Source: Melitaea cinxia
Taxonomy: Eukaryota > Arthropoda > Insecta > Lepidoptera > Nymphalidae
DNA length: 64,000 nucleotides
NCBI RefSeq assembly: GCF_905220565.1
Contig: NC_059414.1
Span: forward strand, 5,206,001 to 5,270,000
Reading direction: 5' to 3'
Of the stretch, positions 1 through 10,072 are shown in pieces. Position 1 is the first letter of the stretch; every line of letters starts with the position of its first letter. The notes beneath the pieces are model-generated. The model was not told the DNA's origin and made no database searches. It worked only from the letters and a program-made list of their open reading frames with translations. The position numbers were made by a program, and so were the translations under genes.

Positions 1-24
1 CATGTTGAGGTATAAAGTAAGGAC

Positions 25-235
25 TGATATACCTTGCTGACAACAAAAACATTTCGAACTACCGGACTGGGGAAATAAGATGCTTTTAAGAAGTTTTATA
101 TTCCTGTAGTTAATAAGATAACCAGAGCTCCTAAGGAAGGTCGGGGTAAGATCGGCAACGCGCTTGTAATGCTGGAGGTGTTTCTGGCGGACCGTACGCT
201 TGTTTGCTACCTTTATGGCATAAAAAAAATTACAT
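25..235 (+). mobile_element. SINE-like repeat, family B (diverged copy)
   Basis: This stretch shares an ordered set of blocks with better copies near 44.6 and 62.6 kb: a 'cgact..gg' start, 'agagctcct', 'cggcaacgcgcttg' and 'cgtacgcttgtttgc', and it ends in an A-run. No coding frame is seen. It is called a short retroposon because the copies have a fixed 3' end with an A-rich tail. The source LINE is unknown. Confidence 0.6.
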
Positions 236-283
236 AGTTACTTGTTGGATACTCTGTATTATCAATATAACATGCAATTTAAT

Positions 284-328
284 ACTTAATAAAATTATAC
301 TTAATAAAATTATACTTAATAAAATTCT
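284..328 (+). repeat. Three tandem copies of an AT-rich ~15-mer
   Basis: The unit 'tacttaataaaatta' is repeated three times head to tail, the last copy altered at its end. The rest of 236-600 is AT-rich with no recognisable element. Confidence 0.8.
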
Positions 329-612
329 GTTATACAAGGCGTAAAATAATAGAACTGTTTATATATTATTCTAATTAACAAATATGAAATAATCTTCAAA
401 GCAAACTCGTATTAATTCGAATTGGGTTATTATTCTAGGGTTGATAAAACTTTAAAAGATGGGGTATTTCTACCAAATTTTGTTTCTTTTTTTTTCATAT
501 CTTTGAAATTTTATGAGTTCGTGGCGCGTCTTATTTAATTGTATTAAATTTTAATTTCTTCAGACAGAATAAAAAAAATGTGTTTATTTTTAATTGTGTG
601 TATGTTTACATC

Positions 613-860
613 AAGGTTCCACAACCACCTTGGAACTTAAGAAACCGACCGATGGCGGGATAACCATCCAACTGCTGGCTTTGAAATACACAGGCCGAAG
701 ACGGGCAGCAGCGTCTTCGGTGCGACAAAGCCAGTACTGCGGTCACCAACCCGCCTGCCCAGCGTGGTGACTATGGGCAAAACACATGAGTTTACGCCAT
801 TTTTGGCACGAATTTGTGGAGGCCTGTGTCCAGCAGTGGACTGTATAGGCTGTAATAAAA
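613..860 (+). mobile_element. RTE-tailed SINE, family D, 5'-truncated copy
   Basis: The sequence matches the family copies at 9.7, 43.7 and 59.6 kb: the hairpin 'ccgaagacgggcagcagcgtcttcgg' core and a 3' end containing 'gtggaggcctgtgtccagc', the end of an RTE-type LINE ORF. It starts inside the family consensus, so it is 5'-truncated. An 11-bp direct repeat, 'atgtttacatc', flanks it at 602-612 and 861-871. Truncation plus a target-site duplication is the signature of target-primed reverse transcription. Confidence 0.85.
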
Positions 861-871
861 ATGTTTACATC

Positions 872-1434
872 TATATATATGTTTCAGTATATGTATATAA
901 GTACGTATGTTTATAATAGGTATTCTATCAATTGTTTACGTATTATCTGTACATCCTCGCCAATGTATTATTATTCAAGACCTTTTCGAAGTCTTCATTG
1001 AAGAGGTCGCTCTTTTACCGATAGGATCTCAATTTGTACTCGTATATCAAGTTTTTCTCAATTTATTTTCTTTGTAACTTGATGTAAGACGAAGACAATA
1101 AAAATATTTACATCTTATCAACTGATATTTGGTATTTGTATATTTTTGATGAATACTTTTCATATCATACCATTATCTATAGTAATAATAAAAATTAACG
1201 AATAAAGAAAAGAATAATAAATTAAAGTTTATTTAGTTGCTTTTATAGATTGGGAATAAACAACACAAATATCACCTGAAATTTGCAAGTTTTTACAACC
1301 ATTCTCTTTACAGCCTTGTGCGAAATAAGTAAAATAAAAAAATGTACTCCAAAGTTTAGTGTCTCGAAAATGGATTCCAATCAGAAATTATGCAGAGCGC
1401 GTTATTTGAACGAAAGATGGCGGGTCCCGTAATA
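872..1434. other. Unassigned AT-rich DNA
   Basis: No gene, long repeat or recognisable element was seen in this stretch. Confidence 0.5.
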
Positions 1435-1437
1435 TCA

Positions 1438-1512
1438 GTTCAGTCTGTTGCAGTCTATTGCTGGACGTAGACCCTCCCCCAAATTCGCGCCAGATATCCT
1501 GTAATAGATATC
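1438..1512 (-). pseudogene. RTE-type LINE 3' end, decayed fragment
   Basis: On the minus strand this corresponds to the C-terminal end of the RTE reading frame (a 'DIWRE.G' stretch followed by the 'vQQ' end and stop region), with indels relative to the better copy at 56.6 kb. It is only about 75 bp and is not functional. Confidence 0.55.
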
Positions 1513-2350
1513 ATTGTAAAAAAAAAACATTGACAACTCTACAAGCTATAGCGTACGTACTCAATTCATACAAAGTGTACTCATATGAGTGTGAAATTAA
1601 AAAAAAGAGTCAGCCCTATGAAGTTATTACACGTTGAATCGATTCAAACTAAATAGAGACTAGTAACACAGTGGTCCCCGGGGCTCGCAGTCAACTGATG
1701 CGGATTAGATTCATATCGACGGCTACTGGGAGGCGGTAAACATTCCGTATTTATCTAGTCTGCGGTTCGCCACCTCTAATGTGAATCATGTTTATTTATA
1801 CTTTATTGAACTAAACACGAATTATAATCAAAGTTTTAATATTAATTTTTGGAAGAGTATGATTCTACATTCACGTCATTCCGCTTAATTGGTTTCAAAA
1901 TTAAGTCCCTTTAAGTAATCTAACAGTAACTAAAAACTAAATTATTTACTGATCAATTAGTGTGTTCCAGTAGTAAAGGTCACGTGAGTCCTTACATTTA
2001 AAGTAAGTTTGTAGTGAAAAAACCAAAATATTGAAATAAATTCGAAAATCAGAAGCAAAACGAAGAATTCTACTATCACATTCTACTTTATTGGAAGTGA
2101 AACAGAGAGCAGCCATTATATAATTAAAACTTTTTATTGTTTAATAATAAAAATTCTTTCATCAAGTAGTATAATCTTTTTTTGTAATATTTCCGTACTT
2201 GAATATATTTAGGCAGTTTCAATTACATTCAGCTCAGTGTATTAAAATACGTGTTGGGTTTTAAGGAAACTGCCTTGCAATAATTACGTTATAGTTAAAT
2301 GTATATTGACGTGTACATCAGAATTTATGTCATCGACTTACTAAATAAAA
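1513..2350. other. Unassigned AT-rich DNA
   Basis: No element was recognised. A locally GC-richer patch at about 1670-1770 has no convincing open frame. Confidence 0.45.
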
Positions 2351-2351
2351 T

Positions 2352-3188
2352 CACTCACCCCAACATTTGAAAGACTTAACATCGCATTCTGTGGGGGATG
2401 CAGGCGAGCAACTTGTAAATTCGATCACTAAATTAATCAATTTTATGTATTCCGGTAATGTTAATCCAGAAATTGTTCCCATTCTTTTCGACGCGAACCT
2501 CATCGCCCTCACCAAAAAGGACGGAGGGGTGAGACCAATTGCTGTTGGATCAACACTTCGACGTCTGGCCTTCAAAATTGCTGTTCGACATATTTTGCCA
2601 AAATTAAATTCGGAATTTGAACCCGTACAGTTAGGCTTCGGTGTAAAAGGAGGCTGTGAGGCAGCCGTCCATGCCCTACGCTCTTTCCTAACATATGGCC
2701 AGGCTGACGTGTTGCTCAAAATTGACGTCAAAAATGCTTTCAATTCGGTAAATAGGGATACCCTGCTGACAGAAATAAAACAGCATATACCGGAAATATA
2801 CAATTATCTTCTTCTCAGTTACGCTGACCCAACAAAATTATTATATCGTTCTAATGAACTGTCCTCGGAAGTAGGTTGTCAACAAGGTGATCCCCTTGGG
2901 CCTGCAATTTTTAGTTTAGCTATAAATCCGATAATTAAAAATCTAAGTTCTAAATTCAACGTCTGGTATTTGGACGACGGAACCATAGGAGGTGATATGG
3001 ATACTGTGTTTTCGGACCTTTTTTAATCAAAAATAAATTTGAAGCCATTGGTTTGGAACTTAATTTTAGGAAATGCGAACTTTTTATAAATAACTGCGAC
3101 TTAAATTTAAATGACGTAAAACAAAAATTTAATATTTTGGCTCCAAATATTAAAATAGTTAACAGTAATTCAGTAAAATTACAGTATT
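2352..3188 (+). pseudogene. Unclassified non-LTR-like reverse transcriptase, N-terminal/central part (5' half of split element)
   Basis: The open frame reads from a 'PQHLKDLTS' block through 'LIALTKKDGGVRPIAVG' and 'LRRLAFKI', then RT motif A 'LLKIDVKNAFNSVNRD', motif B 'GCQQGDPLGPAIF' and motif C 'WYLDDGTIGG'. The catalytic aspartates are present, with YLDD in place of the usual YADD. There is no upstream methionine, so the copy is 5'-truncated. A one-base frameshift near 3023 is followed by continued homology ('NKFEAIGLELNFRKCEL') until the insertion of a second LINE at about 3189. The rest of the element resumes near 7568. The exact LINE clade is not clear to me: the GGVRPIAVG and YLDDG motifs mark a lineage distinct from the Jockey, CR1 and RTE copies in this window. 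Confidence 0.8.
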
Positions 3189-3556
3189 TCTGAATATCTG
3201 ATTCGTCGTCGGCTATCGATCAGAGTAGACGTGTATTTTATTTACATAAAATATTAAAATAGTGCTTAACAGTTTTAATCATTAAGTATAAGAAAGTGTA
3301 AACCCATAACGGTGTGAATGATTTTGGCGAGTTATGATTGTTTATAATTCAAGACATCATTAGACGTTCGCACCAGCGAGCGCGTCCGCCTTCCTCACCC
3401 CCGCGTAAACAAAACGGTTGATATTTTTTAACTCTCTCGCACACTGACCAGCGCTTCAGTACATCCACACCTGCAAGTAAGTTTTCGATATACAACCTTA
3501 TCGACTTTGTATTACGGAATAAATTTTGATTTGCGCTCAAACCAACGCTTGTAATA

Positions 3557-4537
3557 ATGAGCGTAACACGATCGCCGCCGACTGTAACCGGCGGTGGATC
3601 ACAACCTGATTTATCAAAAATATGTGGCGACATACCTAGCTCACAAATAACTTTCCGTAAACGTAAAATACCAGCCGATGAAGAATGTCAGTGTTCGGAA
3701 GAAATTAGATTAATACGGAGCGAATTATCTCGGATGACGACACTATTAGAAACGTACGTTGGCTCTAATACACTAATGATGAATCAAATGAGGGAGTGTA
3801 TTGGAACAGTAAAAACTGAAATTACAGATTTAAAGACTTCACAAGAGGAAATTAAAAATATATTTAATAATAACATAGCAGAAATAAGTTCTCAGATGCA
3901 AGATATCAAATCGGCAACTACAAAAATGTCACTAGAACATGACCATATAAAAACTCAATTAACTCAACTAGAAACAAAAATAAACAATGGTGAAAAAAAA
4001 ATTAATTTACTAGAAACAGATTTAAATGAATTGAAAATAAGTCCAGCATCCGAAACCCAAAATAAACAGATATGTACCAATGAACAAATAATACGAGAAG
4101 TACAAGACCGAAAAAAGAGGGAAAATAATATTATTATTATGGGCATAGCTGAAAACGACTCCAGCAACACCCAAGAGAGGAATATTCAAGATGAGAATCA
4201 GGTACTACAAATTATTGGACAGATAATTACAAATATTCCAAAGCCTATCAAGATATTTCGTATCGGAAAATATAGTCCTGGTAAAACACGTAAAATCAAA
4301 GTATGTTTTGACAAACCAGATACAGCACTCTTACTCCTCAAAAGTAGGGAAAAATTGCCTAGCAGTATAAAAATATTTTCTGATCAAACTCCGGCTCAAC
4401 TAAAATACTATTTCCATATTAAAGAAGTACTAAACCAGCGTAAAGCTAGTGGAGAAACCGATATTAAAATTAAATACGTAAACGGAACGCCAACCATCAT
4501 TAAAACACTACCAAAAAACTCCAACCAACAACTCTAA
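3557..4537 (+). CDS. LINE ORF1 protein (coiled-coil, RNA-binding-like), intact
   Basis: A 326-residue protein starting at an ATG. The first 50 residues are polar. Residues about 50-195 are rich in E/K/I/L/Q heptad-like repeats and should form a coiled coil, as in the trimer-forming ORF1 proteins of L1/L2-type LINEs. Residues about 195-320 hold an 'ENNIIIMGI' start, 'IKIFRIGKY', 'RKIKVCFD' and a basic C-terminal part, resembling the RRM-like plus C-terminal RNA-binding region of that family. Its role would be packaging LINE RNA. The last codons overlap the ORF2 frame, and the slippery heptamer at 4513-4519 lies six codons before the stop. The frame has no lesion. Confidence 0.8.
   Translation: MSVTRSPPTVTGGGSQPDLSKICGDIPSSQITFRKRKIPADEECQCSEEIRLIRSELSRMTTLLETYVGSNTLMMNQMRECIGTVKTEITDLKTSQEEIKNIFNNNIAEISSQMQDIKSATTKMSLEHDHIKTQLTQLETKINNGEKKINLLETDLNELKISPASETQNKQICTNEQIIREVQDRKKRENNIIIMGIAENDSSNTQERNIQDENQVLQIIGQIITNIPKPIKIFRIGKYSPGKTRKIKVCFDKPDTALLLLKSREKLPSSIKIFSDQTPAQLKYYFHIKEVLNQRKASGETDIKIKYVNGTPTIIKTLPKNSNQQL
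4513..4519 (+). promoter_or_regulatory. Predicted -1 ribosomal frameshift site, A AAA AAC
   Basis: The heptamer is phased X XXY YYZ relative to ORF1: the first A ends a CCA codon, followed by AAA and AAC. Slipping back one base puts the ribosome in the ORF2 frame. That frame is open only from 4504 (a stop at 4501-4503 precedes it), while ORF1 stops at 4535-4537, so the site lies in the single 34-nt window where a shift could work. No strong downstream stem is visible by eye, so this is a prediction. Confidence 0.6.
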
Positions 4538-7437
4538 ATAGGAATATATTTAATACTGTAAATTACCAAATAGTCGATAGTTACCAAGATATACATACAG
4601 AGAAGTCAAGATTATCGTTCTTGTACCTAAACGCTCGAAGCATAAAGAAAAAAGGCAGACTAGACGAATTAAAATGTATTTTACTAGCAATACCTACAAC
4701 TGTCCATATTATCCTACTTTCAGAAACTTGGATATCATCAGAAGAGCAGGCTTTGCAATTGCAAATAGATAATTACACTCACTACTATAACTATCGAACA
4801 TCAATTAGAGGAGCTGGAGTATCAGCCTATATTCACAACAACTTAAAACATTATCAAATTGAGTCAATTTATCAAGGTGGCATCAACTATCTATGGATAC
4901 ACATTGAAAAGTTTGCATTGGATGTTGGTGTAATATACAACCCTGGTGATACTAATTTTGAGCAGTTTCTTGAACAATATGACAACCAATTACAACAACG
5001 AAAGAGAGCTATAGTTTTTGGAGACTTCAACATTAATCTTTTGGAGAATAACAACAAAGTTACAAAATATAAACAAATAATAAAGGAATCCGGCCATAGA
5101 CTGTTGAATAAAATAAATAATACATATAGTACAAGAGATTCTGCTACAAGAAAATCGATTTTGGACCATGTAAGCACCAACTTAAAAACAAATCATTTTA
5201 ATATTGCTATTATTAATTCGTCAATGTCAGATCATAAACAAATCTATGTACAAATGAATAAATTTAAAACACCAAAAAAACTACGTACTACTTATGAAGC
5301 AATAGATTACACAAAATTATATACATGCTTTGAATCTTCAATACTAGGTAACACAACACATAACTTCACAGAGCTAGAAACTATATTGAAACAACAAATA
5401 CTTAACAGCAAAGTAATAAAAACAAAGATTCTGAATAATATGCGTGAAGATTGGATAAATAAAGAGATTATCGACAGAATAAGTGAGAGAAACTATTTAT
5501 GGGTCCAACATAAGAACAATCCAAAATGCCAGAAGATAGAAGAAGATTTTAACCAAAAGAAGAGTAATACGGCTAAATTGATACGGGAAACAAAAAATTC
5601 ATACTATTATAAGTTATTTAAAAATTATGCAAATAACTCAAAAAGGACCTGGACACTTTTAAACAAATTATCTCAAAATAAAACAAAACTGAGTTGTGCT
5701 CCCTCGAAAATCATCCTACAATCAAAAGAAATTACGGATAAGAGAGAAATTTGTGAGGTTTTTAATAAGTATTTCTCAACAATAGGTTCCAATTTAGCTG
5801 AAAATATACCAAAAAAATTCCACGATATATTTCACCCTATTCACACAAAAAATAATTATAATTACCCTGAACTGTCGACATTAAAATTATGCACCACTAA
5901 TGAAATTGATAAAATCATAAAAGACCTGGATTCTAATTCAAGTACTGGCATAGATAGAATTAGCACCAAAGCTGTAAAATGCTTACAAAATTTGATTTCA
6001 GAAAAATTGATGCAATGTTTTAATAAACTCTTGTCTGAAGGAAGTTTCCCTGAATCACTAAAAATTGTAAAAATAACACCTATATATAAATCTGGCCTTC
6101 AAACTGATCCAGGAAACTATCGTCCAATCTCTGTACTACCGGTCCTCTCTAAAATATTGGAAAAATTAATTTACAACCGCTTAACTATTCACTTAGACTC
6201 TTTCAATTTCTTATCCGAACGGCAATACGGTTTCAGGGCTAAAAGCAATACTACTGCTGCAATCGTAGATCTGATAACAACTATAAGACAAAATATAGAT
6301 AAAAAACACATTGTAGTCGGTGTGTTTATTGATTTAAAAAAAGCCTTTGATACTATTAGTCACAAACTTTTATTACGTAAACTAGAAAACATTGGTATCA
6401 AAGGTAGTGTTCTCAAAATTTTAAAATCTTATCTGACAGATCGACTGCAGATAGTGAAAATTAGTAACGAAGAAAGTGGTGCTTTACCTATTACTTGTGG
6501 AGTCCCACAGGGCTCAATTTTAGGACCACTTCTCTTCCTAATATATATGAATGGTATCGCAAATTTGAAACTACATGGTCATCTAACGTTATATGCAGAT
6601 GATACATGTTTATTTTATTTTGGAAACAGAATAAATGACATTATCAGTCACGCACAGGAAGATCTAGATCTTTTAAATGATTGGTTTCATCATAATTTAT
6701 TAACTATAAATGCTTCCAAAACGTGTTATATTATCTTTAAACCAAAAAATAAAATTATTTCACAACACAATCCACTAACAGTGTTCTAATGTTCTAATGT
6801 TCCAATTGAAGAAAAAACCTGTGAAAAGTACCTTGGCCTAAGATTGGATAACCAGTTAAGTTTTAATAACCATATAGATCATATTAAAAAAAAAATGTCC
6901 TCTTTGATCATATGCCTAAAAAATATCTCTCAGTGCATTCCTCAAACATTACGGCATTCTATATACAACTCATTGGTTAAGTCGCATTTGTTATATTTGA
7001 TTGAAGTATGGGGTAATTCCTCCAAAACAAAATTACAAGAGCTTCAAAGAAAACAAAACAAAATAATAAAAATACTATTTCGATATCCATATTACACATC
7101 TACAACTAAAATTTATAAAGAAACTAAAATCATGAACCTACGACAACTTTATATATATAATTCCTGTATTTTAATAAAAAAAATTATCAGTAAATCTATT
7201 CGTTCAAATTTGTCCTTTATAAAACGTATCACGAAGCGCAGCAATCGACGACCCAGCTTATTGGTTCTGCCTAAGACTAGAACGACATTTGCCAAAAGGG
7301 ATATCACATTCGAAGGAGCACAGCTTTACAACAAATTACCTTGTCTAATAAAAGATGTAAGCTCAGTTAACGAATTTAAATCTCGGCTTTCGCAATATAT
7401 TCTCAATAACACTTTATCGTTAGAAGAAACCATTTAA
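4513..7437 (+). pseudogene. LINE ORF2 polyprotein (endonuclease + reverse transcriptase), one in-frame stop
   Basis: The N-terminal endonuclease/exonuclease/phosphatase domain shows 'LNARS', 'LLSETW', 'VGVIYNPG', 'VFGDFNIN' and 'SDHKQI'. The reverse transcriptase follows: 'NYRPISVLPVLSKILEK', motif A 'FIDLKKAFDTISHK', motif B 'GVPQGSILGPLLF' and motif C 'LYADDTCLF', then the thumb region 'CEKYLGLRLDNQLSFNNHI'. There is no RNase H domain. A TAA at 6787-6789 interrupts the protein just after the RT palm, inside a small direct repeat (two 'tgttctaa' and one 'tgttccaa'). The same frame then continues to 7437, so only one lesion separates it from a full protein. The first in-frame ATG (5224) lies inside the SDH motif, so ORF2 cannot start at its own AUG and must be reached from ORF1 or by non-AUG initiation. 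Confidence 0.85.
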
Positions 7438-7567
7438 ACTATTCGTTAATTGAGCACTAGGATTTATAAGACGACGATATGTATGTTTTACTTTTATTGT
7501 AGTGTATTGTTCTCATGTAAGTGACATTGTCTTTTTGAGAATAAAGTTCTTTAACCTTAACCTTAAT

Positions 7568-8805
7568 ATATTAATAATTCAATCACTAAATTTCAAAATT
7601 CAGTTGACCGTCTCTTTAAAATTAGTCCACATTATGCACTTTGCATCTTAAAATATTGTCTTTTCGTCCCAAAATTTACGTATGCGCTCCGTTGCTGCTC
7701 ATTTTGGAATCACCCAGATCTTTTAACACAAGTAGACGACTTAATCAAAATTAGCTTAGAATCGATTCTTAATATGCAACTGAACGAGCAATCTTGGACC
7801 CAAGCATCCCTACCTATCCGTTATGGTGGTTTAGGGATTCGCAAAATTTCCAGTGTCGCTTTACCAGCCTTCCTATCTTCTGTCCATAGTTCAGCAAATC
7901 TCATAAGTAAAATTTTAAGGGCATCCCTTTCAAACTTTGAGATTGCTGGCTTGGAAGAAGCTAGAAACGCTTTCTTAATTGCATGCCCAGGTCAAAATTT
8001 TCCAGTTACTCCAAATTCACAGAGGAGCTGGGATGACATAAACTGCAAATTGACTTATGACAATCTTTTAAGCTGTAGTACAGGTTCGGCGCGTGCTAGG
8101 CTTTTGGCCGTGGGTACGCATGAGGCCGGCTACTGGCTTCACGCGTACCCTTCGTCAAATACAGGAACATTTCTTGAGCCTGACACGCTCCGAATCGCAA
8201 CCTGTCTACGGCTTGGGGTTCCGGTCTGCGCTCCTCATAAACTCCCTGTGGCAGTGATGTCGACAAGCTAGGACATCAGGGTCTGTCATGCCTAAAAAGT
8301 GCAGGCCGCTTCTCGAGACATGCCGCACTTAACGATATCATACGTCGGTCCCTTGCCACCGTCAACGTGCCAAGTCTACTGGAGCCGACTGGTATTGCAA
8401 GAGACGATGGCAAGAGACCGGAAGGCATGAGTTTGATTCCATGGAAGATGGGCCGGGTGCTGGTTTGCAACCTGTTCAGACACGCTGGCCCCTTCCCATC
8501 TACATGGAACCAACAACAGAGCTGGTGCGGCTTGTGAAGCGGCTGAAAAAACAAAAGCAGACAAATACAGGGGTCTAGGCTCCGAATATGATTTTGTCCC
8601 ATTCGGTGTCGAGACCCTTGGTCCGTGGGGTCCTAGCGCTACAAGACTTTTTAAGGAAATCGCAAAAAGGTTATTCGACCTCACAGGAGACCGAAGAGCT
8701 GGCAGCTACTTCGGACAAAGAATTAGTCTAGCTATTCAAAAGGGGAACGCTGCTAGTATCTTCGGAACCTTGCCTAAAGGGACTCCTTTTAATAATATTT
8801 TTTAG
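7568..8805 (+). pseudogene. Unclassified RT element, C-terminal part (3' half of split element)
   Basis: This resumes the frame broken at 3188: 'FKISPHYALCILKYCLFVP', 'PIRYGGLGIRKIS', a Cys/His-rich stretch ('CAPH', then 'GHQGLSCLKSAGRFSRHAAL' in another frame), 'ARDDGKRPEGMSLIPWKMGR', 'KTKADKYRGLGSEYDFVPFG' and the end block 'GDRRAGSYFGQRISLAIQKG', with a stop at 8803-8805. At least two indels (near 8245 and 8480) and an in-frame stop break the protein. The Cys/His pattern after the thumb is probably a zinc-binding motif, followed by a conserved C-terminal domain. A second copy of the same 3' end lies at 58.86 kb. The 3' UTR runs to about 8875 and ends in a 'catcacatcaca' stretch. Confidence 0.8.
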
Positions 8806-9017
8806 TTATAACGTATATGTATATATACTTAAGGTTTTTTTTTGTTTAATGTAATTTAAATAAAATCATCACATCACATTAATATCATCGTCATCATTTT
8901 TGTTCCGGGAACAGTAAATAGCGTTCTGTAACAAAATATCGAAGTTTTGTGAAGCCTTAATATACATAAGAATATTTTACAGTTTTCGACGAATTTGTTG
9001 TACAGAAAAAAAAAAGT

Positions 9018-9150
9018 TAAAAATTTCGCTCTAGCGGGTACATCGTTCCATAGCTTAATTGGCTAGAGCGCCGACACGGTCAATCGGAGACGTGGGTTCG
9101 AATCCCGCTGGAGCGGTCAATTTTTGATATGATATTCAAAAATGTTTAAA
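9018..9150 (+). mobile_element. Solitary tRNA-like element (same family as the 28.7-32.4 kb array)
   Basis: The tRNA-like core with its left flank ('aaatttcgctctagcgggt') and right flank ('tcaatttttgatatgatatt') matches the core of the 309-bp array unit. The match stops at 'aaaaatgttta', the same place where the array itself ends on its left side, which suggests a defined element end. Confidence 0.7.
9044..9116 (+). tRNA. tRNA-like gene, solitary copy 1 (anticodon position GGT, C33)
   Basis: The 73 nt fold as a cloverleaf: acceptor 'cgttcca'/'tggagcg' (7 bp with one G-T), D stem 'gctt'/'gagc', anticodon stem 'ccgac'/'atcgg' (closing pair mismatched), loop 'acggtca', and T arm with loop 'ttcgaat'. 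A box 'tagcttaattgg' and B box 'ggttcgaatcc' match Pol III consensus, and a T5 run follows four bases downstream. Position 33 is C instead of the near-invariant U, so decoding activity is doubtful. It is best read as tRNA-derived. Confidence 0.5.
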
Positions 9151-9552
9151 TATTTCGGTGTAAATGTAAATAAAACTGAGTTAAATTAAATAAAAAATAA
9201 AATCATAATACGTGAAGCGTAATATGAAATTCAGAATATTACTGTATATTGAAAAACCGCGTGGAACAACTAGTCAGAACCTAAAATTTGTTAACCTTTA
9301 CACTATTGACGTAAGCATGTTTAAAATAACATTAATTTATATCAAAACTATATATTATCTGTAGGCTGAAGGTTGGTGTGAATTTAACAAGTTTGTAGTT
9401 AGGACGCTGTTAATTGCTATTACGTCTCTCGGGATCGTTGTCGCTTGTTCGTGTTATTATGATGTTTTCGTTATTTCGTGTTTGATGTATGTAAAATAAA
9501 ATGGAGGGATTAATTATAATAGTAATAAGTTAAATATTATTATTATTCGCCT
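9151..9552. other. Unassigned DNA between two tRNA-like elements
   Basis: AT-rich sequence without a recognisable element. It does not resemble the spacer of the 309-bp array. Confidence 0.4.
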
Positions 9553-9709
9553 AAACCGAATATAAAATCATCATATCAAAAATTTCGATCTAACGTGTAC
9601 ATCGTTTCATAGCTTAATTGGCTAGAGCACCGACACGGTCAGTCGGAGATGCAGGTTCGATCCCCGCTGGAACGGTCGATTTTTGATATGATATTAAAAA
9701 ATGTTTATA
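9553..9709 (+). mobile_element. Solitary tRNA-like element, second copy
   Basis: Similarity to the array unit runs from 'cctaaaccgaatataaaat' through the tRNA-like core to 'aaaaaatgttt', with point differences. The left flank 'catatcaaaaattt' is an inverted copy of the right flank 'ttttgatatgat', as in the array. An 8-base 'tataaaat' lies on each side of the core part and may be a target-site duplication, but the region is too AT-rich to be sure. Confidence 0.7.
9603..9675 (+). tRNA. tRNA-like gene, solitary copy 2 (anticodon position GGT, C33)
   Basis: A 73-nt cloverleaf: acceptor 'cgtttca'/'tggaacg', anticodon stem 'ccgac'/'gtcgg' with loop 'acggtca', and a T arm with one A-C mismatch. Compared with the array copies, acceptor pairs 3-70 and 5-68 have both changed and both still pair. 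A box is intact; B box is 'ggttcgatccc'. C33 is present as in all copies. Confidence 0.5.
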
Positions 9710-9721
9710 AAATGGTAAGTT

Positions 9722-10072
9722 CATCATCATCATCATCATTACAGCCTAAACAGTCCACTGCTGGACATAGGCCTCCACAAGTGTACGCCAAAAATAACGT
9801 GAACTCATGTGTTTTGCCCATAGTCACCACGCTGGGCAGGCGGGTTGGTGACCGCAGTACTGGCTTTGTCGCACCGAAGACGCTGCTGCCCGTCTTCGGC
9901 CTGTGTATTTCAAAGCCAGAAGTTGGATGGTTATCCCGCCATCGGTCGGCTTCCTTAGTTCCAAGGTGGTAGTGGAACTATGCTATCCCTTAGTCGCCTC
10001 TTACGACACCCACGGGAAGAGAGGGGGTGGCTAAATTCTTTAGTGCCGTAGCCACACAGCACGCTGACATGC
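9722..10072 (-). mobile_element. RTE-tailed SINE, family D, full-length copy
   Basis: A 351-bp element on the minus strand. It ends at the left with a (TGA)n tail (read here as 'tcatcatcatcatcatcat') after the RTE-derived end 'ggcctatgtccagcagtgga'. A 12-bp direct repeat, 'aaatggtaagtt', flanks it at 9710-9721 and 10073-10084. Its frames are not coding. Confidence 0.9.

Larger units (their letters stand above)
3189..7567 (+). mobile_element. CR1/L2-like (Crack/Daphne-type) LINE, near full length, inserted in an older RT element
   Basis: A non-LTR retrotransposon with a 5' UTR (about 370 bp), ORF1, overlapping ORF2 (endonuclease and reverse transcriptase, no RNase H) and a short 3' end that finishes 'aataaagttctttaacc' plus 'cttaa' repeats. 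The host reading frame stops at about 3188 and picks up at about 7568. No clean target-site duplication is visible, so both limits are approximate to roughly ten bases. The clade assignment comes from domain layout and general motif similarity and is tentative. The copy looks young: ORF1 is intact and ORF2 has one premature stop. Confidence 0.8.

Noticed and set aside
3349..3633. Minus-strand frame across the CR1-like 5' UTR and ORF1 start
   Set aside because: Antisense to the LINE leader and to a well-supported ORF1. No domain seen.
3160..7605. 'attcagt' on both sides of the CR1-like LINE as a target-site duplication
   Set aside because: Only seven bases, and not placed at the inferred element ends. 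The interrupted protein frame does not join cleanly there.
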